A stretch of 64,000 nt of DNA from Mastigamoeba balamuthi. Taxonomy: Eukaryota; Evosea; Mastigamoebida; Mastigamoebidae. Below the pieces are notes generated by a model. That model worked only from the letters and a program-made list of their open reading frames with translations, was not told where the DNA came from and made no database searches. Shown here piece by piece: positions 56,698-64,000 of the stretch. Where the stretch lies: assembly GCA_902651635.1 (NCBI GenBank), contig CACRSC010000075.1, forward strand, positions 628,390 to 692,389, written 5' to 3'. Positions within the stretch are counted from its first letter, which is position 1. Every line of letters begins with the position of its first letter. The translations under genes and the position numbers were made by a program.

Positions 56698-58739
56698 TTA
56701 TTGTTGTGTGTGAGTGACCCGCCAACAATGACGATGAAACCACTGGTTGCACTGAGTGCAAAGAAAGGTAGTCCTGGAACCTCTCTTTTCAGTAGACGAT
56801 TTACAGGCAGCACACTTGCCACTTTTGATGGGATTTGATCTAAACAGAATGAGAAAAAGGAAAAACGAAAGGGTAAACTCACGATTGAGAAACGAGAGTA
56901 TGATTGGCAGGTAGAGAGGTGGACTCAAGGGCAGCAGAGAAAGGCCGAAACCAGGGGTGCAAGTTTGACACCCATTTAGTGGCCTCTCTCTGATCCATAG
57001 AAAGGCCACAGGAGTTGAGGTCCAGGGCAACAGCAGAGAGGAAGTCAGTATAAGAGATGTCCAAGTCATTCATGTTGGCCTTGTATAGAATCCAAGCATT
57101 GTTGACAGAGTACTGAAGAACAGTCCAGAAGACATGAACTGGCCAGGTGGCAGACTTGTGATGAGTGATGTTGTTGCTGATGATCTGGTTGACAGCATCC
57201 ACACCATGGTAGCCAACACGGTATAAATGAGCCACCCTGGGAAGGAACCTAGGGGCATAGGACACAGGCTTGTCAGAGCAGCAAGGCAATGACTGATTGG
57301 CCCAGGTGGCAGCCCTTTCAGAGGTAGCTGCAGTGTATACACCACACTGAGCATCAGAACCGAACTCGCCAATGAACAAAGAGAGCTCACGAATAACAAC
57401 AGGATCAGAGAGCACATGAGCTGAGAGAAATGAGATGGCAATGAGGGGCAGAGAAACGAACAGGTACGAGGCAGCTGGAGGTGAGAGGCAGTATAATGAG
57501 GAGACAAAGCAGCACAGCGAGGACGTTCATAGGGCACAGGCTAAGACAGGGGTTAGAATGAATGAGAAAAAGGGCAAACCTGCAGGGGTGAAGCAACATT
57601 GTCAAGGAAGTGAACCACAGAGGTATCATACCAGGCAGTAGCAGTGAAGCCAGGCAGACGGCATAGCCAATGAGACTCGTTGAAAGCAGGCTTCCAGGAA
57701 GAGGGAGAGAGCCACTGAGCCCAGATATAAGATGGAGAGTCAGAACAGCAAGTCATAATAAAGCCATAGCCCTTAGCGTGAAGAACGTTGGCCATTTTCT
57801 TGGAGCCAAACCAGTTGTCAAGGATGACCTTGAAAGGAAGACCGTGAGGGATGTCGGCCAAGAGCATAAGAACAGTCTCTATTTTTTCGAGACCATCGGG
57901 GCAGCTATCAGCGATGAGGGGACCAGTGTAGAGACGAAAGGAGCAAATGAAGCCAGCAGAATCGACGAGCAAGAAGACCTTGATTCCCGTGGGGTGTGGT
58001 TTGCCAGGGACATACTGCCTGAAACGGCACTGGCCCTTGAAGGGGACAATTCCCTCATCAACAGTGACCCATTAGAAAGGGGACCAAAATTGCTGACTGT
58101 TTGAGAGGATCTCATTGAAGAGAGGATAAACAAGAGAGGTTGTGAAGGACTTGTTATTTAAGATGTGAAAACACCTGTGAATGTCCTTGAACCTATAGAG
58201 GCGCATAGCCTGAAGGAAATGGGGGTTTGCAGTCCAGCCTCTCCAGTGTTCATCCCAGGAGTGGGTTGGATTGAGACCTAGAAGGACAGAGGGTGAGTAC
58301 AGGGGGTGAGGACAGGGGATGAGGACAGGGGGTGAGGACAGGGGGTCAGGACAGGGGGTCAGGACAGGAGGTGAGGACAGGAGGCCAGAGGAAGCGAAAG
58401 AAAGAGAGAGAGCATACATACCATTGAGAAGTATGAGAGAGGTAGCGATACATCTCTAGGAGAGTGACAGAAAACCAGTGGGCCAGGAACTAAGCCCTAT
58501 TGCGGGATGAAATACGACAGGGATAAACCGCAGAGGTGAAGTAGTTTGTTTCCTAGGGGAATAATGAGAGGAGAAATGAAAGGAAAGGGAAGAAGGGAAG
58601 AGAGTACATTGCAGAGGTGCTGGATGAAGGCAGGGAAGAGGAGGAGGTCGAAGTAGTCATGAGGAGTGCCAATGAGGAAGGGCATTGCTCTGGGGCCAGA
58701 GGCAGATGAGGGATTCCAGTGAAGGGCAGAGGGGGGCAT
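56698..58739 (-). pseudogene. piggyBac-type (DDE_Tnp_1_7) transposase with in-frame stops
   Basis: ATG 58739 (MPPSALHWNPSS). The N-terminal motif PHDYFDLLLFPAFIQHLCN precedes an intron, then ETNYF. The catalytic core shows all three acidic positions in typical context: TVDEGIVPFKGQCRF, VILDNWFGSKK and YHGVDAVNQ. The family's closing helix WPVHVFWTVLQYSVNNAW is present. A C-terminal cysteine-rich zinc domain (CAACKSS...FLCTQCNQWFHRHC) ends at 56698, where the TAA lies inside AATAAA. Breaks: TAG at 58492-58490 and TAA at 58074-58072, both in frame and both where a CAR glutamine codon would differ by one C-to-T change. I also could not keep frame across the intron 58421 to about 58278. An enzyme of this kind cuts and reinserts the element. 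This copy is probably inactive. Confidence 0.82.
58285..58385. repeat. 12-bp minisatellite in a transposase intron
   Basis: About eight tandem units of GGGGGTGAGGACA and variants (GTCAGGACA, ATGAGGACA). They sit inside the intron between the LEMYRYLSH exon and the HSWDEHW exon of the transposase. Confidence 0.85.
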
Positions 58740-59055
58740 AGCATAGGTGGACCAGCCATGGGTAGGGCCCTATAGGAAGTTAGCAGGAAATGGAAGGAAT
58801 AGGAATACCCCATCACTGGGACTGGAGAGGAAGAGGGTAGCAGAGGAGAGGGGGAGAATGGAGATGAGGAGAAGAAGTGTGGGCAACATTGATGAAGCCA
58901 TTGGCAAGACTGCAGAATGTAAGAAAGATATGATGAAGATATTTTGTAGGAGCACAGGAGCAGAGATAATAATGGAAACAAGAAGGAAAGACGGTTGTAG
59001 ATATTTTGGGTGCACAAAACCGAGGGAGATAATGGTCAAAACAGACAGAACAAAG
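58740..59055. promoter_or_regulatory. Shared divergent promoter region of the piggyBac-like element
   Basis: 316 bp between the transposase ATG (minus) and the accessory-gene ATG (plus). It is purine-rich on the plus strand. No TATA box or motif is confidently identified. Confidence 0.4.
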
Positions 59056-61931
59056 ATGAGTGCAAACACGGAGTATGTAGGATTGGCCATCCCGTTGGCA
59101 GACCCGGAGTTCCTGCAGAAGAACCTGGACATTATGCTGCTGGGGTGCTTTGTATCGTGGCTGATGAACGCGGCGCAGTGGAAGTGGGTGTGTGGCGGAA
59201 TGAACCAGAAGGACATCATCGAGATGGCAATGGCACACAAGTGCACCAAGGTAAAGCATAGCCCTTATTATCCCCCACTTACTCCATGAACAGGGAGCAG
59301 CAGACGTAGCGAAGCTGGTGAGGGCAAAGCTGACAGCCATCCAGGCAGCTCAGACTGAAGGTATGTTTTTCCTTTGTGGATAGCACTGTAACTTAGCTAC
59401 ATTTTTCCCCCCCACCCCAAAAAGCCCATTTTTTCGCGCACACGCATATACATGCATCCGTGTAAAATGGGACTTTTTGGTATATCATACATGATGGGAT
59501 TATAAGAGTACCATATGGTAAAACGTTGTTTTTGATCAATTTTTTGCTTATTAATTAAAGATTGAATGTTTGGTGGTATCATTTGAGATAGGTCAAAATC
59601 CCAGATTTTATGCATGTGCGCGTATACGCATGTGCATGAAAATTTGACTTTTTGGAAGGGTTCAGAAAGTGGGGCCATTTCAATAGGTAAAAGGGATATC
59701 AAAATACCTTAGATTTTACGTGGATGCGTATATACATGCATGCACGAAATTTTGACCTTTTTCTAATGCTGGCCTTTTTCCATTCACAGAAGATCGTCTG
59801 GTGGATGATCGCTTCCACGTCATCGACGAGGAGGAGGATGTCATGTCCTCCCAAGCACCTGTCCCTTCCCCTGCTCCCAAGAAGAAGAAGAAGAAGGTCA
59901 GCACTGGCCATGCTAAGGAGCTGCCTCCCAGCATGTCCCTCAACCAGATCAACGCCCAGTACAAGTTCAGCAAGGTCACCAACATCTCCTTTGGCGACAT
60001 CTTTGACCACGTCTTCGAGCATGTCATTGGCGTCCAGGCTGTGGCACAGCAGTACATGGCTGCTAAGAAGCACGGCCACTCCACCATGTTCGAGCAGGAG
60101 ATTCCAGTCATCTGCTATGGATCAGGCTCCAATGCCTCGTACCTTCAGCTCGACCACAACCACTGCATCATCTTCATTCTCTTCATCCACATTATGAAGC
60201 ACTACAACTTCCAGCTTCCCACCATCAGTGATGCGATGGCTGCCTCCTCATCCTTCTGGAGAATGCTCTGCCTCATTTCCATCCATGTCACTGTCTACCA
60301 CTTCAGTATTGCCCTTCCTTTCTTTCCTCCCTTTTCTCATTCATTTCATGCAGCGATGCCGGTCCCCCTCATCATGTACTTCAGCAAGGCCATCAACAAG
60401 ATCACCATAGCCGCTCGCCATGAGACATGAATCGACCAGCTTGTCCGCATCGCTCATCTCAGGTGTCTATTCCCTCTTCCTTTTCCCTCTGTTATTTACT
60501 CTGTTATTCACTTCATTTTAGGACCCATGACTCTGCTGGCAATCAGCGCGAGTCCCCCTTGACCCACTCCGAGCTCTATAACATCGCCCTTTGCGAGTGC
60601 TCCTTCCTCAGCCACACCCACGTCAAGGAGAACTTCTTTGCCAAGTTCATGAATGCCATCAACTTCATCGATCCCTCCATTCTCGCCCTCATCAACAACA
60701 ACCTCATGGCCCTGACCCCTCATCCCTGCTTCCGCAGCCACACTAACCTTACCAACCTCAGCTTTCTCTACCTCAGCACGGGTTGCCAGATGACCTGCCT
60801 CAAGTACATCTTCTCCGACAATGGCACCGATATCACCACCAACAGCGCCCTCACTGACCTCATCGACCACTGGGAGCAGCACTTCACTGAGCCCCTCTTC
60901 TGGAAAGAACTCACTGACAAGCCCTTTAAGAGTATGCTTTTTCCCCTGTTTTTGTCTGACTTATTCCCCCTCAGAGTTCCTTGACGATCGTGCCAAGAGG
61001 CTCTCCAAGACCTCCATCCGCATCTCCACTCCAACAAGGACTTATCGCCACCATTCTGGCTTCCTTCCTCTCGGCACCTCCGGTGACCTCCCTGTGGGCT
61101 TCTCTGTCACCATCTCCTTGCCCTTCACCAGAGCAGCAGAGTCTTCAGACCACCCTGAACTGCTTCTCAACGCCTCCAGTTCTGTCCCTCCTGCTGACCC
61201 CCTTGCATTCTACAGCATGTGGGCCGTCTTTGTCTCCCTCTCCATGTCCATCCAGGCCGTCTCCGCTTTCGAGGTCGCCATAATCACCAACATCATCCAG
61301 TGGGAGGGTACTGCTCTTTTCCTTCCTCTTTTTCTCACCTTCTATTGCAGACGAATCCCCCATGTCCAATGATGACTTCGGCCTCCTGTTCTCTGGCCTG
61401 TCTGATGGGCTGTGGGACAACATCTCCTTTAACACCCCTGTTCTCGAGCCCAGCATCATCAAGCTCAAGAACTACATCATGACTCGCATGGCGCAGCAGG
61501 CCAAGAAGACCAACAAGGGAAAGCCCGCCCCCAACGACATGACATCAAGTGACGAGAGCAATGCGCATGACAAGAGCAACGGTGACGGCAATGGCAATGG
61601 TGATGGTGACGCTTCAGCTAACAGCGACAGTAAGCCTGACTCCCAAGCAGCTTCTCAAGCAGCTCCTCAGGATGCCCCTGCAGCTGCAGCTGCTCCTACC
61701 ATCTTCCCTCCCTATGATTCTCCTTCTCTTTCCCACACACCTCTTCCGCCCCTCACTGACCAGACCAGTGATGCCCCTCAGGCAACCCAGTCTGATATCC
61801 CTGATTCTGCCCAGTCAGCTGCACCAGCTGCTGGAACTGAGGCCCCTGCCTCTCCTCCCTCTTCCTCTGCTTCCAAGCATGCTCTCTCTTCCCCCTCCTC
61901 CAAACCTGCCCCGAAGCACAGGAGGAGGTAA
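59056..61931 (+). CDS. Accessory gene of the piggyBac-like element, unknown function
   Basis: Seven exons join in frame at every junction: 59056-59250, 59294-59360, 59790-60305, 60354-60462, 60522-60931, 60975-61307 and 61351-61931, 736 codons plus stop. One TGA (60428-60430) interrupts exon 4. Since all later exons stay in the same frame, it looks like a single nonsense change (CGA to TGA would explain it). The protein starts MSANTEYVGLAIPLADPEFL. It has a Lys-rich patch (PAPKKKKKKVSTGHA, a possible nuclear signal) and a conserved-looking core (SFGDIFDHVFEHVIGVQAVA, FLSHTHVKENFFAKFMNAIN, TDLIDHWEQHFTEPLFWKEL, FYSMWAVFVSLSMSIQAVSA). The tail is long, Ser/Pro/Ala-rich and ends SSKPAPKHRRR. It shows no DDE, helicase, zinc-knuckle or protease motif. 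I do not recognise it. Confidence 0.72.
59400..59760. repeat. Three degenerate copies of a CG/AT palindromic unit in an intron
   Basis: Inside the 59361-59789 intron of the accessory gene. Units near 59436, 59610 and 59718 share a CGCATATACATGCAT-like core followed by AAAWTKTGACTTTTT. The core is rich in alternating purine/pyrimidine. Function unknown. Confidence 0.6.
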
Positions 61932-62384
61932 TCCCTTCTTACCTCCTTTGCTCCCTGTTTGCTCTCCTTGGTTTTTCAGCTGCTCTTGCAGCTTTTCCAA
62001 AGTCAGCAAATAAACATCTCTCTTTGATTCTCTATCTGTGTCTGCCTATAAAATTACCTGTTTTACATCCCATTTATACTATAATTAATATCTCTTCATT
62101 TCTTTATGTATTTGTTTTCTTTCTTTTGCAACTAAATATGTGCTCTTTCCGGTCTTAATTGGAATATTGCTTCTGCCAAAATAATGTGAAATTCACTCAT
62201 TTTTAAAACTCTCAATACACAAAAAATGTACTCTTTTTCTAACTATATTGTTTGATTTTCCGAAATCACTCCGATAATAATCATGTCTTTTTTTACAATT
62301 TTTCGCCACTGCGTTTCATTGTTTTCCTCTTTTTGCTCCAAAAATCTGCTTTTTTACTAGTTTTTTCCTCTCTTTTTCATGGCA
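61932..62384. other. AT-rich 3' region of the element
   Basis: T-rich DNA between the accessory-gene stop and the right terminal repeat. AATAAACATC follows the stop by about 75 bp (62008) and could be its polyadenylation signal. No further gene. Confidence 0.5.
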
Positions 62385-62408
62385 AAATGCCCCTTTCCCT
62401 CCCACAGG
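62385..62408 (-). repeat. Right terminal inverted repeat
   Basis: Reads AAATGCCCCTTTCCCTCCC then ACAGG on the plus strand, the exact inverse of 56480-56503, followed by AATATT. Confidence 0.85.
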
Positions 62409-63596
62409 AATATTGGTGACTGTGATGTTGGTTGAGACATAACTCACAGAATAGAATAGAATAGTCTTTGGTTGCCCTTCTGTAAGTATATATCTTCCAA
62501 ATTCTGAACACAAGTCTCATTGGCAGTTAACATATTTGCAGATAGCAACCTTGTGCTGTGTCATAAGAGGAAAGAGCCTTTGACCAATGACGCCCCTGAA
62601 GGAGAAAGAGGTAGACACATTCTGTATGGTCACAGAATTAGTGGCTCCAGCAGTAGTGGCAGCAGTGACAGGGGTTTCAGTCAATTCTGATAGCAGTGGG
62701 TTTAGCAGCTCTGGTGGTAGTTAGTGGGCAGGAATTGCTACCAAATCATTCAAAATTACTAAAAATGCTATTAAGAGCTTGTTCATAAGGATATAAGTTC
62801 AAGATTGAATTTATGAAGGTTTCACAGGAAGTTTTGGAATACCTGTATTTGCTGCAAAGTTAGTAATTTGCCGAATGGTGAAAAGTGCTGGCAGATAAAT
62901 TAAACCACTGGCAGCTAATTTGTGAAAGCAATTCTCACTTTGAATCCCACATTTTCCCCATTTTTTAGCAATTCTGCTTGATTATTTGCAAAAGAAAGGA
63001 GGAGAAAAAGAACACCATGAAGGCACAATCCGAGTGGGAAAACACAGGAAAATGCATAAATCGGTGGCAGATAGCTCTATACTGATAGCAGATAGCTATA
63101 AGGTGGCAGGATCTGGCAGATTACTGTTTTCTGAGGAATTCCTGCCCACCATAGTGGTGGAGGAGCAGTGGGCCTGGTGGCTCCAATGGCTGTGAATGAG
63201 GCAGCTTCAGCAGCACCTGCGGTAACAGGTACAGTTTTAGCAGTGATGGCATTTAGAACGTGTTCAGCAACCACCAAGATCGAGTTCAAGGATGACGAAG
63301 AGCCTGAGCTGATGCAGAAGAAGCAGAGGAAGATGAAGACAAAGACAGGCCATAATGGCTCTGGGAGAGTGCACACGACCCATAAGAGGTCACTCACTGG
63401 CTGAGAAGGAGGATGAGGCAGGTAACGTGAAGGATGAGAGAAAGAAACACAGGAAGGATAGAGGATCCTGGTGCATGAGAAGGTCAGTGAAGTTCAGTCT
63501 GCTAAGGCAAAGTGGCCTTGATTAAACTGTGCAGACATTTCAGACAGCCAAACTCTGATGTGGCGTCATGAGTGACCTCATGGAGAGGCTCAAGGA
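62409..63596. other. AT-rich flank without a recognised gene
   Basis: Continues the low-GC block to about 63540. A short plus-strand frame (63168-63404) contains a KKQRKMKTK patch, but has no domain or splice support. AATAGAATAGAATAG is a small microsatellite near 62450. The AT-rich DNA on both sides suggests the element inserted into, or is nested in, another AT-rich sequence. Confidence 0.4.
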
Positions 63597-63764
63597 TTCC
63601 GGGAAGGAGATCTATTGGTCAAATAATCTCAGTTTTGGATCATTCTGTAACTGAGGTGGTGTGAGCTGGTTGCTATGTCACATCAGAGGCTCATAGAGCC
63701 CCGTCCTTGCCCAAAGGCAGTGTGTGGGTTGGTGTGTCTGCTTGCAGGGCTTGTGGCCTGGTGC

Positions 63765-64000
63765 CTAGTCCTGCAGCAGCGTGATCTCGCTTGTCTTGCC
63801 GTAGATGTCGATGACGGGGTAGACCGCCGTGCAGCTCTCGGGCAGCGGCACGGCGCTGGTGTAGCACAGCCTGCCGTTGACGGCGATGCCTGTCAGCCAC
63901 CCGCCCCTGTTGTTGGGGTCGCGCCCCCCGCGCCGCAGCCACGCCTCCACCACGTCCCCGTCGGCCAGCCGCACCGCCGGCTCGCAGTGGTTCTCCAGGA
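63765..64000 (-). CDS. SPRY/NHR-like gene, second copy, 3' exon only (cut by the window end)
   Basis: The C-terminal exon is nearly identical to 54190-54420: ADGDVVEAWLRRGG, GWLTGIAVNGRLCYTS and YPVIDIYGKTSEITLLQD-stop. Same orientation as the first copy. The rest of the gene lies beyond 64000, so whether it is intact cannot be judged. Confidence 0.7.
   Translation of the reverse strand, partial: LENHCEPAVRLADGDVVEAWLRRGGRDPNNRGGWLTGIAVNGRLCYTSAVPLPESCTAVYPVIDIYGKTSEITLLQD

Larger units (their letters stand above)
56480..62408. mobile_element. piggyBac-like two-gene element with 24-bp terminal inverted repeats
   Basis: The left end 56480-56503 (CCTGTGGGAGGGAAAGGGGC + ATTT) is matched perfectly, inverted, by the right end 62385-62408. 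Both ends are flanked on the outside by AATATT (56474-56479 and 62409-62414). As this is palindromic, it may be a target-site duplication or part of the repeat. Inside are a piggyBac transposase on the minus strand and an unrelated seven-exon gene on the plus strand, transcribed divergently from the 58740-59055 interval. Length is 5929 bp. Canonical piggyBac elements duplicate TTAA; here the flank is AATATT, which needs explaining. Point nonsense changes in both genes suggest this copy is no longer autonomous. Confidence 0.8.

Noticed and set aside
58072-60430. Reassigned stop codons (TAA/TAG as Gln) in the mobile element
   Set aside because: TAA also terminates both genes of the element, and host genes end at ordinary stops. 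Point decay is simpler.

Overview
This is nuclear DNA of a protist. The genome is GC-rich, and most genes are split by short introns (about 50-330 bp). Many carry poly-Q runs. Donor sites are variable (GTGCGN, GTCCGN, GTACGN, GTGAGN and several GC donors). The gene set fits a free-living amoebozoan: a U-box/vWA/Hint protein, a TmcB-like PAS-adenylyl cyclase, receptor pseudokinases, an AIR9-like microtubule protein, and an AbrB-type protein of prokaryotic look. An anaerobic archamoebid such as Mastigamoeba is my guess. That assignment is inference, not proof.

Layout. 0-8.2 kb: end of a membrane-protein gene, a U-box/vWA/Hint gene (-), a GH1 glycosidase (+), tRNA-His (+), a RING/RRM gene broken by a sequencing gap (+), an AbrB-like gene (+) and tRNA-Gly (-). 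8.8-15.8 kb: one large adenylyl cyclase gene (-). 16.3-20.6 kb: an LRR + A9-repeat (AIR9-like) gene (-). 21.4-25.3 kb: ubiquitin-activating enzyme E1 (+). 25.6-31.4 kb: a poly-Q possible DNA-binding protein (-), an unrecognised gene (-) and a sterol-methyltransferase-like enzyme (+). 32.4-49.6 kb: a tandem array of three receptor genes (-), each with a signal peptide, a type-1 periplasmic-binding-like ectodomain, a TM helix and a kinase domain that has lost its catalytic residues. A decayed active-type kinase lies between copies on the other strand. 50-55 kb: repeat-rich DNA with a P/Q-rich reading frame and copies of a SPRY-like gene. 55.9-63.5 kb: an AT-rich block holding a 5.9-kb element with 24-bp terminal inverted repeats. 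It carries a decayed piggyBac transposase (-) and, transcribed divergently, a seven-exon gene of unknown function (+). 63.8-64 kb: another SPRY copy runs off the window.

How parts relate. The E1, the U-box protein and the RING protein are all ubiquitin-pathway genes but show no sign of co-regulation. The cyclase and the receptor array are sensory and signalling genes. The most novel item is the two-gene piggyBac-like element. The receptor pseudokinase array is second: its HRD motif has become HGS, which recalls the kinase-homology domain of receptor guanylyl cyclases, but no cyclase domain follows. Assembly flaws to keep in mind: N gaps at 6375-6746 and 25408-25417, and a single N at 35479 flanked by an exact 141-bp duplication.
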